The translations under genes and the position numbers were made by a program. This document shows, piece by piece, positions 1 through 6,337 of a stretch of 18,531 nt of DNA; the first letter of the stretch is position 1; every line of letters begins with the position of its first letter. A model generated the notes under the pieces. It saw only the letters and a list, made by a program, of their open reading frames with translations. It made no database searches and was not told the origin of the DNA. Location: contig DYCJ01000017.1 of the NCBI GenBank assembly GCA_019418195.1, positions 1,931-20,461 of the forward strand, given 5' to 3'. The stretch comes from Clostridiales bacterium (GTDB taxonomy: Bacteria; Bacillota; Clostridia; Lachnospirales; Lachnospiraceae).

Positions 1-338
1 TTCGAAAACTCTTCCGGATCCACCGGTTTTAAGACATAGTCAACCACACCATAGCGAAGCGCTTCCCTTGCATAAGAAAAATCATTATATCCGCTAAAAA
101 TCACGATCTCCATGTCCTCATTCGTTTCCCTCACCTGCCGGACAAGCTCCAGGCCGTTCATGTATGGCATCTTTACATCAGAGAAAAGAATATCCACATG
201 ATTGGATGCGAGGACGCCCATTGCATCTTTCCCATTAGTGGCTTCTAATATCCTGAATTCCTCTTTTTCCCGTTTCAGGAGAAATTTAATCCCGTTTCTT
301 TCCAGTTTCTCATCATCTACTATCAGAATTGTAAGCAT
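1..338 (-). CDS. YesN-type response regulator, N-terminal receiver domain (cut by window edge)
   Basis: Partial gene: 112 residues are visible and the rest runs off the left edge. The visible part is a complete-looking CheY-type receiver domain. It has the acidic pair D8-D9, the phosphoacceptor D54 in SDVKMP, the S82-G83-Y84 switch region and K104-P105. The GYNDFSYAREAL stretch followed by GVVDYVLKPV is typical of YesN/AraC-type regulators, so the missing C-terminus is probably an AraC-type helix-turn-helix DNA-binding domain; this is inferred. The ATG at 338 is preceded by an AGGGAGGG ribosome binding site. It lies downstream of, and co-oriented with, a carbohydrate ABC transporter, so it probably controls that transporter together with a YesM-like kinase outside the window. 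It carries no enzymatic motif of its own. Confidence 0.88.
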   Translation of the reverse strand, partial: MLTILIVDDEKLERNGIKFLLKREKEEFRILEATNGKDAMGVLASNHVDILFSDVKMPYMNGLELVRQVRETNEDMEIVIFSGYNDFSYAREALRYGVVDYVLKPVDPEEFS

Positions 339-362
339 TGTACCCTCCCTTTTTCATAATGA

Positions 363-368
363 ATTATA
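363..368 (-). promoter_or_regulatory. Candidate -10 box of the response regulator gene
   Basis: On the minus strand a perfect TATAAT (overlapping TATACT) lies about 25 bases before the ATG at 338. With a 17-base spacer the -35 would be TTTATT, a poor match, so an activator may be needed or the gene may depend on read-through from the sugar operon. Confidence 0.35.
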
Positions 369-397
369 GTATAATCGAGCGTGAAAATAAAGTATCT

Positions 398-430
398 CTG
401 CACCGCCTGACGGACAATCCCGCCATGCAG
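398..430 (-). terminator. Weak candidate terminator after the MalG-like permease gene
   Basis: CTGCA (398-402) pairs with TGCAG (426-430), with a further CGG/CCG pairing inside. On the minus strand the hairpin is followed after a few bases by an interrupted T-rich stretch (ACTTTATTTT). The stem is short, so partial termination at most is expected. Confidence 0.3.
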
Positions 431-460
431 CACAGAGAACACACTTCATTATATCTTCTG

Positions 461-1300
461 TTATCCTTTCACAGCTCCTGCAACTACACCTTCGATGATG
501 TACTTCTGGCAGAAGAGATAGAAAATAATGATCGGCACGATCGCCAGCACGAGGGTTCCCATCATGGCTCCCATATCGACAGAGCCGTAACCGCCTTTTA
601 GATATTGTACCGCCATGGGGACCGTCTTGTATTTTCGCTGATCCAGTACAAGGGACGGCAGGAGATAATCATTCCAGATCCACATCGCCTGAAGAATGGC
701 AACTGTCACACAGGTCGGTTTAGAGATCGGCATGACTACGCGGAAATATGTCTGGATGGGCGTACAGCCGTCGATCATGGCCGCCTCCTCTATCTCCAGC
801 GGAATGGATTTCATAAATCCCGTGAACATGAATACCGAGAGTCCGGCTCCAAATCCCAGATATATCACGATAATGCCCCACGGATTCCCCATATGCAGCA
901 TGTTCGAAATCTTGGATAGCGTATACATTTCCATCTGGAACGGCACAACCATAGCGAACAGGCACATGATATAAATTGCTTTTGTCACTTTTGTATTTAC
1001 CCGACTGATATACCATGCGCACATGGAACAGAACAGGATGATCGCTGCCACGGAGAATACCGTGATAAATACACTCCACCCGAATGCCTGTATCAGATCA
1101 GTCTGCTCAATGCCCCGGATATAGTTATCGAGTCCGACGAACATATTGTCGGTCGGAAGGGTGAACGGATCTTTACTGATGTACGCTTTCTTCTTAAATG
1201 AGTTAATGAACACGAGAATGATCGGATATACGTATAGCAGACTGATGATCGTAAATATCGTTGTAAGTACCCAGCCGTGTTTTGCTTTTCTTACGCTCAT
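461..1300 (-). CDS. Carbohydrate ABC transporter permease, MalG-like (CUT1 family)
   Basis: Inner permease subunit of a CUT1-type sugar importer, 279 residues, the usual length for MalG homologues. There are about six hydrophobic segments, the first at roughly residues 12-32. The cytoplasmic EAA loop, EEAAMIDGCTPIQTYFRVVMP at about residues 171-192, contacts the transport ATPase. The ATG at 1300 overlaps the stop of the upstream permease by one base (TAATG), and a near-consensus AAAGGAGGTG ribosome binding site lies inside that gene's end, so the two permeases are translationally coupled. No sugar ATPase gene is present. As is common in Firmicutes CUT1 systems, a shared MsmX-type ATPase encoded elsewhere is probably used (inference). 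The sugar cannot be read from the sequence. Confidence 0.93.
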   Translation of the reverse strand: MSVRKAKHGWVLTTIFTIISLLYVYPIILVFINSFKKKAYISKDPFTLPTDNMFVGLDNYIRGIEQTDLIQAFGWSVFITVFSVAAIILFCSMCAWYISRVNTKVTKAIYIMCLFAMVVPFQMEMYTLSKISNMLHMGNPWGIIVIYLGFGAGLSVFMFTGFMKSIPLEIEEAAMIDGCTPIQTYFRVVMPISKPTCVTVAILQAMWIWNDYLLPSLVLDQRKYKTVPMAVQYLKGGYGSVDMGAMMGTLVLAIVPIIIFYLFCQKYIIEGVVAGAVKG

Positions 1301-2142
1301 TACTGCTGCACCTCCTTTGATCTCGTCAGTTTATTCTGGATCAGCGCGATAATAGCAACCAGTATAAAGAATTCGACTGCTTTTGCCTGGCCAACACCTT
1401 CCCATCCAGCCCTTCCATAAAACGTATTGTAAATATTGAGCGCCAGAAGTTCCGACATTTTAGACGGCGCTCCGTTCGTAAGAGCTAAGTTCTGATCAAA
1501 GAGCTTAAATCCGTTGGTTAATGTCAGGAAGGTACAGATCGTGATGGACGGCATAACCATCGGTATGGTCACGTTCTTCAAGATCTGCCATGAATTTGCG
1601 CCGTCGATCTTCGCCGCCTCGATCAGCTCTCCCGGTATATTCTGGATGCCTGAAATATAAATGATCATCATATAGCCGACCTGCTGCCAGAGGACAAGAA
1701 TCACAAGGCCCCAGAATCCGTATACCTCCGAGTATGTCAGAGTGCGGTCAAAATTCGCCAGAATACCGTTTAAAAGGAGCTGCCATACGTAACCGAGCAC
1801 GATACCGCCGATCAGGTTCGGCATAAAAAATACGGTACGGAAGATATTGGTTCCTTTGATACCTTTTGTCAGGAGCATTGCCACGGCGAATGCCAGAACA
1901 TTAATAAGAAGTACTGTCACAACCGTGTAAAGGGCCGTATACCAGAGTGAGTGGATAAACTCTGCATCCCCCAGTGTCTTTATATAATTGCCGAGACCGA
2001 TAAATTCTGCGTCCGTCACTGTTGTAAATTTACAAAAGGAAAGATAGATCCCCAGAAGGAACGGAGCTATAAATCCAATCGTAAACGCTATCATTGTAGG
2101 GAGTACAAAGACAGGAAAATATTTCTTGATCGCTTTTTGCAT
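1300..2142 (-). CDS. Carbohydrate ABC transporter permease, MalF-like (CUT1 family)
   Basis: Partner permease of the MalG-like protein; about 280 residues with six predicted membrane segments. The EAA loop reads IEAAKIDGANSWQILKNVTIP. The start at 2142 (MQKAIKKYF...) is preferred over an in-frame ATG at 2178. It has an AAAGGAG ribosome binding site at suitable distance, whereas the 2178 codon lies in the loop of a strong hairpin with no binding site before it. The protein lacks the long extra periplasmic domain of enteric MalF, as is normal for Gram-positive sugar permeases. The gene sits between the binding-protein gene and the second permease in one operon. Confidence 0.92.
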   Translation of the reverse strand: MQKAIKKYFPVFVLPTMIAFTIGFIAPFLLGIYLSFCKFTTVTDAEFIGLGNYIKTLGDAEFIHSLWYTALYTVVTVLLINVLAFAVAMLLTKGIKGTNIFRTVFFMPNLIGGIVLGYVWQLLLNGILANFDRTLTYSEVYGFWGLVILVLWQQVGYMMIIYISGIQNIPGELIEAAKIDGANSWQILKNVTIPMVMPSITICTFLTLTNGFKLFDQNLALTNGAPSKMSELLALNIYNTFYGRAGWEGVGQAKAVEFFILVAIIALIQNKLTRSKEVQQ

Positions 2143-2165
2143 TTCCTTTTTCTCCTTTCCTGAGA

Positions 2166-2193
2166 AGAGCTCCGCCATGTATGCCGGAGCTCT
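2166..2193 (-). promoter_or_regulatory. mRNA hairpin just before the first sugar permease gene
   Basis: A perfect 9-bp stem, AGAGCTCCG (2166-2174) with CGGAGCTCT (2185-2193), and a 10-base loop. No clean T-run follows on the minus strand, so it is not a standard terminator. Its position between the binding-protein and permease genes suggests a processing or stability element that keeps the binding protein in excess. Confidence 0.6.
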
Positions 2194-2240
2194 CTGTTCA
2201 TATCACTTTTAACTTTTAGGAATTATAGCTTGTCTGTCAG

Positions 2241-2258
2241 GAATAAGACCTCTTATTC
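2241..2258 (-). promoter_or_regulatory. Hairpin overlapping the stop codon of the sugar-binding protein gene
   Basis: An 18-base perfect palindrome (GAATAAGA at 2241-2248, TCTTATTC at 2251-2258) includes the TAA stop. It is not followed by a T-run. It probably acts as a 3' stabiliser of the binding-protein message rather than as a terminator. Confidence 0.4.
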
Positions 2259-3599
2259 GTTTGCTGCCGCGTACTCTGTAGCCCATCCGTCTACGAATGC
2301 TGTCTCTACTCCGCTCCAGTCGCCTGTGCCCTGTGCATATTCAAGAAGTGCGCTTCCTACGTTATTCTTCCAGTTCTCAGACGGCATCGTCGTGAAGTTC
2401 CAGCTCACAGGAGTCTTGCCTGCCTCATTGTATTCCTCGTTGGCCTGTACGAGCGGATTGCTCGGAAGATAGTCGGAGAATGTAGTGAAAGGTGTCACAA
2501 ATCCCATCTCATTTGCCAGCATATCACGTCCTTCGTCACTCTCTACTACCCATTTCATGAAGTCAAGTGTCGCCCGGATGTCTTCCTCAGAAGCATTTTT
2601 ATTTACACACCAGTAGTTCTCGGAACCTGTGCAGAGGCCCTGATTCTCTTCGCCTTCAGCACCGATGTAGATCGGAAGCATGCCAAGGTCCTCGTCAGCC
2701 ACTTCATTGTCCTTGATATCGTTGTATGCCCATGTACCGTTCTGATAGAACACAGCCTCACCAAGTGCAAATTCGCTTGTCGCGTCATCGCCTGTCTTTG
2801 ATGAGATCATGGACGGTTCACATGTAGAGTTGTTGATATACAGATCCCATACCTGTTTGTAGTTGTCAAGATATGTTCCCTCGATCGCGTCTGTGGATGT
2901 GATGCCTTTATCCTTGTACTCATAGTAGATCGGAAGGTTTGCAAGGTGTGTCTTGAATCTCCAGTCTGAGGATGAATCCATACCTGCGGATGTGAATGCA
3001 CCTTCCACTCCGAGATCGTCCTTGTGAGCCTGAATCTCTTCCGCCACTGTCTTGAGCGCTTCGAAGTTGTTCAGCTCGTCGATGGATTTCACTGTCGACC
3101 AGTCTGCATCGAAGTAATCATTTAACAGAGCCTTGTTGTAGATGAGGCCGTATGTCTCGATCACGTATGCGATACCGAGTACCTGATCTCCGTCTTTGAG
3201 CACATAGTCATCGCTTGATACGTCCTTGTAAACATCACTGTCGGAGAGATCATAGCAGTAGTCTTTCCATGTAGCCAGTCCGACCGGTCCGTTTACCTGG
3301 AACAGTGTAGGAGCCTCATCCTTCGCCATCTCTGACTTGAGCTGTGACTCATATGTACCGGATGCCGCAGTCTGTACATCCACCTGCACGCCTGTCTCAT
3401 CCGTGTAAGTCTGTGCCAGCTCTACCCACTGGTCAGCCTGCTCCGGCTTGAAGTTCAGGTAATATACCTTTCCTGTACTTCCAGAAGAAGAACCATCCGA
3501 ACTGTCTGTGCTGTCAGAGCCGGAGCTTCCGCATCCGGTCGCGAGACTTCCGACCATCGCTGCTGCAAGTACAAGTGCAAGTAATCTTTTTCTTTTCAT
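2253..3599 (-). CDS. Extracellular carbohydrate-binding lipoprotein of a CUT1 ABC transporter
   Basis: Family 1 extracellular solute-binding protein (MalE/MsmE-like), 448 residues. The N-terminus is a lipoprotein signal: basic MKRKR, a hydrophobic stretch, and the lipobox LATGC with lipidated C23. A low-complexity Ser/Gly/Asp linker (about 24-43) tethers it to the membrane surface. The remainder is a typical two-lobe binding protein with many aromatic residues (for example the WAYND and ENYWCVN regions) that could stack on sugar rings. The ATG at 3599 has a strong AAAGGAGG ribosome binding site about 10 bases upstream. A perfect TATAAT at 3656-3661 could be its -10 box, but no convincing -35 is visible because that region overlaps the preceding terminator. 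First gene of the sugar operon. The substrate is unknown. Confidence 0.93.
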   Translation of the reverse strand: MKRKRLLALVLAAAMVGSLATGCGSSGSDSTDSSDGSSSGSTGKVYYLNFKPEQADQWVELAQTYTDETGVQVDVQTAASGTYESQLKSEMAKDEAPTLFQVNGPVGLATWKDYCYDLSDSDVYKDVSSDDYVLKDGDQVLGIAYVIETYGLIYNKALLNDYFDADWSTVKSIDELNNFEALKTVAEEIQAHKDDLGVEGAFTSAGMDSSSDWRFKTHLANLPIYYEYKDKGITSTDAIEGTYLDNYKQVWDLYINNSTCEPSMISSKTGDDATSEFALGEAVFYQNGTWAYNDIKDNEVADEDLGMLPIYIGAEGEENQGLCTGSENYWCVNKNASEEDIRATLDFMKWVVESDEGRDMLANEMGFVTPFTTFSDYLPSNPLVQANEEYNEAGKTPVSWNFTTMPSENWKNNVGSALLEYAQGTGDWSGVETAFVDGWATEYAAANE

Positions 3600-3663
3600 A
3601 AAACTCTTTCCTCCTTTGACCCATGAATAAAATGGTCTTTGTTTTTGTTGGCTTTATTATAAG

Positions 3664-3710
3664 AAAAAAAACACGTTTCCCGGATATGATAAAATCCACA
3701 GAAACGTGTC
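3664..3710 (-). terminator. Intrinsic terminator ending the GntR-ABC transporter unit
   Basis: On the minus strand GAAACGTGT pairs with ACACGTTTC (9 perfect base pairs; 3701-3709 with 3671-3679). A small inner GGAT/ATCC stem sits in the loop. Eight T residues follow directly (3671 to 3664). This is a strong rho-independent terminator, separating the ABC-2 unit from the sugar operon. Confidence 0.88.
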
Positions 3711-3724
3711 ACTATTTCAAGATG

Positions 3725-3841
3725 TTAATTTCCAAACCTATCTTCTATTTTAGCAAGGTCTCCCCTGCTTTCCACCCACTCTTCCACATATCCGCATTCA
3801 CAGCATATATACTTGATCAGCGGAATCCTGTCCGCAAGCAC
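3725..3841 (-). pseudogene. C-terminal remnant of a small zinc-ribbon protein (or a tiny coupled ORF)
   Basis: A 38-residue frame opens with GTG one base after the permease stop codon and ends at TAA 3725-3727. It reads protein-like: a hydrophobic IPLIKYICCECGY segment, then acidic and aromatic residues ending in RFGN. The CCxCGY motif resembles the second Cys knuckle of small clostridial zinc-ribbon proteins, which normally carry a first CxxC knuckle near the N-terminus. That first knuckle is absent here because the upstream bases encode the permease. The best reading is a gene truncated by a deletion or rearrangement joining it to the permease gene. A functional coupled peptide is possible, but its ribosome binding site is poor. 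Confidence 0.45.
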
Positions 3842-3842
3842 C

Positions 3843-4508
3843 TCAGAATTCTTTCTTCTCCATAATGTGACGGCTGCAGATATACGAGATCAGAAGTGCC
3901 GCAGCCGCTGCGACTGCGCAAAGCGCGAGAATCCCATTGTTTCCCAGAGTATTGAAAAAGGCAGATACATTCCTGAGTATATTGTCCGGCACATACTGCG
4001 AAATCCTTGATACCCCGTATGCAACAGCCGCGATCAGAGCAAACATGATGATATTGGCATATCTCGCCTTCTCAGAATCAAATCTAAGCCGCAGCGGCAT
4101 CATAATGCTCATAAACATCCACGCAATACAAATGTACATCAGGTTACCCCCGATCCATTCTCCGGCACCTGTTTTCGCGCCCTGTGCGATCATCAGGACA
4201 GTACCTGCAGCCATGCCCACGCACCATGCAAATATGGAGATAAGGATACCAAAAATATACTTCTCGTTAACATATTTCTTCCTTGTGACCGGAAGAGTCA
4301 TAAGAAACAGATAACCGTTGTCGTACTCATCATAGCTGATGGTAGACGCCACGAAGATAGAGAGAAAAATTGTTATATATGCCACTACAAAAAAAGATGA
4401 TACATCCGAGACCACGCCCATAAATACCGCTACCAGAACAAGCAGTGCAAGCAGGATCGTGCTCTGACCTTTCAACAGTCTTATATCTTTGATCAACAAA
4501 CCTTTCAT
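3843..4508 (-). CDS. ABC-2 type transporter permease
   Basis: Integral membrane subunit of a small ABC exporter, 221 residues. About six hydrophobic helices are visible, roughly at 17-34, 36-55, 88-110, 122-140, 152-170 and 194-212. The basic, charged C-terminal tail ends EKKEF. It starts with ATG inside the stop of the ATPase gene (ATGA, four-base overlap), so the two are translationally coupled and presumably form one complex of two ATPases and two permeases. The GntR-ATPase-permease layout matches the YtrA/YtrB type of unit, linked in Bacilli to cell-envelope antibiotic response, but the substrate here is unknown. Only one permease gene is present. Confidence 0.85.
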   Translation of the reverse strand: MKGLLIKDIRLLKGQSTILLALLVLVAVFMGVVSDVSSFFVVAYITIFLSIFVASTISYDEYDNGYLFLMTLPVTRKKYVNEKYIFGILISIFAWCVGMAAGTVLMIAQGAKTGAGEWIGGNLMYICIAWMFMSIMMPLRLRFDSEKARYANIIMFALIAAVAYGVSRISQYVPDNILRNVSAFFNTLGNNGILALCAVAAAAALLISYICSRHIMEKKEF

Positions 4509-5359
4509 AATCTTTTTCCTCCCGTCATCATAGTGATCGTTTCATCCAGCGATCCATTCTCAACGACAAGATCGGGATAATTTTCTTTATAGAATCTTCC
4601 CTGGTCCGTCAGGCAGTCATAACCATAAGGTGTTCTGCGGACCGACAGAATATATTCCTTATCCAGTTTTGTATACTGGCTGTCATCTGCCTTTATAAGG
4701 CCATACTCATTTAGCAGGTTATCCATATCTTCATGCAAGACAATCTTTCCTTCGTGAATAATGTAAATATCATCGCACAGCCCTTCAAGATCCGTCGAGA
4801 TATGTGAACTTATGAGAATGCTCCTGTTCTCATCCTCTTCCATGTATTCCCTGAGCAGATTCAGGATACCTTCCCTTGCCATCACATCGAGTCCCGTTGT
4901 CGGCTCATCGAGCAGGAGAAAATCAGCATTATGGGTAATTGCTGCAAGAACTTTCAGTTTTGCCTTCATTCCGGTTGAAAATTCTTTGATATACTTGTCC
5001 TGAGGTATACTGAATTTATGACACAGGCTCATAAATCTTTCCCTGTCAAAGTCCGGATACATCGCTGCCATCACAGGTATGATATCTTTTACTTTCAGAT
5101 AACCGCTGAATCCGGATTCTGCCAGAGTCACTCCTATCTTCTGTTTTTCAGATTCTGTGAGCTCCGACGGTGCCTTTCCCATCAGTCTGATATTTCCATC
5201 GTCATAACTGATAAGCCCCAGTGCAGCTTTAAATGTCGTGCTCTTTCCAGCCCCGTTTTCTCCTACCAGTCCTGTGATACATCCTTGTTCCACCTTCATG
5301 GAACAGTTCAGGGTGAAATCTTTATATTTCTTTACCAACCCGTTAATTTCCAGCATCAT
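4505..5359 (-). CDS. ABC transporter ATP-binding protein (YtrB/BcrA-like)
   Basis: Nucleotide-binding subunit of an ABC-2 exporter, 284 residues. Visible motifs: Walker A GENGAGKST (33-41), signature FSTGM (127-131), Walker B FLLLDEP (147-153) and the switch histidine H186 in ISSHIS. At the Q-loop position the sequence reads TLAESGFSG, without the usual glutamine; related YtrB-type ATPases also vary there. The last 70 or so residues form a C-terminal extension typical of this group. The ATG at 5359 follows the GntR stop with no gap, and the ribosome binding site GGAGG lies inside the end of the GntR gene. An ATG at the next codon is an equally possible start. Confidence 0.92.
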   Translation of the reverse strand: MMLEINGLVKKYKDFTLNCSMKVEQGCITGLVGENGAGKSTTFKAALGLISYDDGNIRLMGKAPSELTESEKQKIGVTLAESGFSGYLKVKDIIPVMAAMYPDFDRERFMSLCHKFSIPQDKYIKEFSTGMKAKLKVLAAITHNADFLLLDEPTTGLDVMAREGILNLLREYMEEDENRSILISSHISTDLEGLCDDIYIIHEGKIVLHEDMDNLLNEYGLIKADDSQYTKLDKEYILSVRRTPYGYDCLTDQGRFYKENYPDLVVENGSLDETITMMTGGKRL

Positions 5360-5731
5360 CTAGTCCTCCATTATCAACTCAAATAACTCCCGGATTTCTT
5401 CATCCGTAAGCCCGCATCTGCGGCCTTTCTGAACAGCATTATCAAGGTCTTCCTCAACTTCTCTGCGCTGTTCCTCTTTCATCCTCTCTTTGTTCGCCGC
5501 GGCAACATAGCTTCCCTTGCCGTGAACCGTGACCGTATAGCCTTCCTGCTCAAGATTATCGTACGCTTTCTTAACAGTCAGGGCACTGATCTTTAATTCT
5601 TTTGCAAGAGTACGGACAGAGGGGAGTGCGTCATTTTCTTTCAGATCTCCTGCTGTGATCTTTGCTTTGATCTGATCCATGATCTGTTCATATATAGGTA
5701 CCATTGATGAACTGTTGATTATAATCTTCAT
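5360..5731 (-). CDS. GntR family transcriptional regulator, YtrA subfamily
   Basis: Short GntR regulator of 123 residues. A winged helix-turn-helix occupies about residues 10-78 (PIYEQI, LPSVRTLAKELKIS, TVKKAYDNLEQEGY, GKGSYV). It is followed by a short helical, highly charged tail of about 45 residues that serves for dimerisation in the YtrA group. There is no large effector-binding domain. The start at 5731 is chosen because AGGAGG lies six bases upstream; the longer frame to 5782 would begin inside the promoter. It is the first gene of a unit with the ATPase and permease, and probably represses its own promoter, which is packed with repeated half-sites. Confidence 0.92.
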   Translation of the reverse strand: MKIIINSSSMVPIYEQIMDQIKAKITAGDLKENDALPSVRTLAKELKISALTVKKAYDNLEQEGYTVTVHGKGSYVAAANKERMKEEQRREVEEDLDNAVQKGRRCGLTDEEIRELFELIMED

Positions 5732-5747
5732 ATGTGTCCTCCTCTTG

Positions 5748-5800
5748 ATAAACAGTATATAACAGTATAGAACTGTTGTCAACTGTTATATACTGTTTAT
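5748..5800 (-). promoter_or_regulatory. Promoter and multi-half-site operator of the GntR-ABC unit
   Basis: Minus-strand promoter: -35 TTGACA (5777-5782), 17-base spacer, -10 TATACT (5754-5759), predicted start near 5747, leaving a leader of about 16 bases. It is covered by a perfect 19-bp inverted repeat (5748-5766 and 5782-5800). Within it the half-site AACAGT occurs at 5751 and 5761, and its complement ACTGTT at 5772, 5782 and 5792, i.e. every 10-11 bases on one helical face. This fits cooperative repression by the adjacent GntR protein. Confidence 0.8.
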
Positions 5801-5809
5801 TGACAAAAT

Positions 5810-5859
5810 AAAAAAGACAGCGTATTATATCCGAACTCTTTGTTCTTCAATACGCTGCC
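5810..5859 (-). terminator. Intrinsic terminator after the thioesterase gene
   Basis: On the minus strand GGCAGCGTATT (5849-5859) pairs with AATACGCTGTC (5816-5826): 11 pairs including one G-U. The loop contains a small GAAC/GTTC stem, and six T residues follow (5815-5810). It ends the radA-thioesterase transcript. Confidence 0.88.
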
Positions 5860-5872
5860 CCCTGTCAGTATT

Positions 5873-6304
5873 TTATTCTTCTGTCTTTGCTCCGAGAAAT
5901 TTCTGCATCACTTCAGAAAATTCTTTCATCTCTTTATTCATCATCACAGGCAGGCCTGTCCTGCTGTTAAGGAAACAGTGTCTCGTCGTCCCGTATGCGC
6001 TTAAAGCTCCGCCCTCCGACATATTGTAGATGTCATATCTCAGTGTGAACTTCAGCTTTCCAAACTCCTGAAGGCTCACAACAATCTTCACTTCATCGTC
6101 GAATTTCACGCTCTTCTTGTACTCACACTCTGCATGGAGTACCGGGCTGATATATCCCATTTCCTCAAAGCGCCGATATGGATATCCCATCTGATTCAGC
6201 ATATCGATACGCGCCTCTTCCATCCAGCGGATATAATTTGCATGATGGATAATTCCCATCTGATCCGTCTCATAATACCTTGCCTTTAACATATATGGTT
6301 TCAT
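5873..6304 (-). CDS. Acyl-CoA thioesterase, hotdog fold (YbgC/FadM family)
   Basis: Single hotdog-domain protein of 143 residues, the usual length of the 4-hydroxybenzoyl-CoA thioesterase-like family. The signature YYETDQMGIIHHANYIRWMEEAR (10-32) includes the catalytic D14 and the H20/H21-x2-Y24 motif. The family hydrolyses acyl-CoA or acyl-ACP thioesters in the cytoplasm; the chain-length preference cannot be read here. The ATG at 6304 has GGAAAGGAG six bases upstream. A longer GTG-initiated frame to 6334 would place its ribosome binding site against the start codon and is rejected. It lies 33 bases after radA and is followed by a terminator, so it is co-transcribed with radA. Confidence 0.9.
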   Translation of the reverse strand: MKPYMLKARYYETDQMGIIHHANYIRWMEEARIDMLNQMGYPYRRFEEMGYISPVLHAECEYKKSVKFDDEVKIVVSLQEFGKLKFTLRYDIYNMSEGGALSAYGTTRHCFLNSRTGLPVMMNKEMKEFSEVMQKFLGAKTEE

Positions 6305-6337
6305 TTTTGTCTCCTTTCCAAAGACGCCTGGCACTCC

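Noticed and set aside
2143..2178. Longer N-terminus for the MalF-like permease starting at 2178
   Set aside because: The ATG is in the loop of a 9-bp hairpin with no ribosome binding site; the 2142 start has AAAGGAG.
3615..3621. A GGTCAAA heptad (CtsR-like half-site) before the sugar-binding protein gene
   Set aside because: Only one copy is present, overlapping the ribosome binding site. CtsR sites need a tandem pair, and the gene is unrelated to heat shock.
5732..5782. Longer N-terminus for the GntR regulator starting at 5782
   Set aside because: The extra codons cover the -10 box and operator, and the 5731 start has AGGAGG at the right distance.
5751..5797. The repeated AACAGT/ACTGTT units considered as a CRISPR or dispersed repeat array
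   Set aside because: The units are six bases at one-turn spacing over a promoter, with no spacers of CRISPR length and no cas genes, so an operator explains them better.
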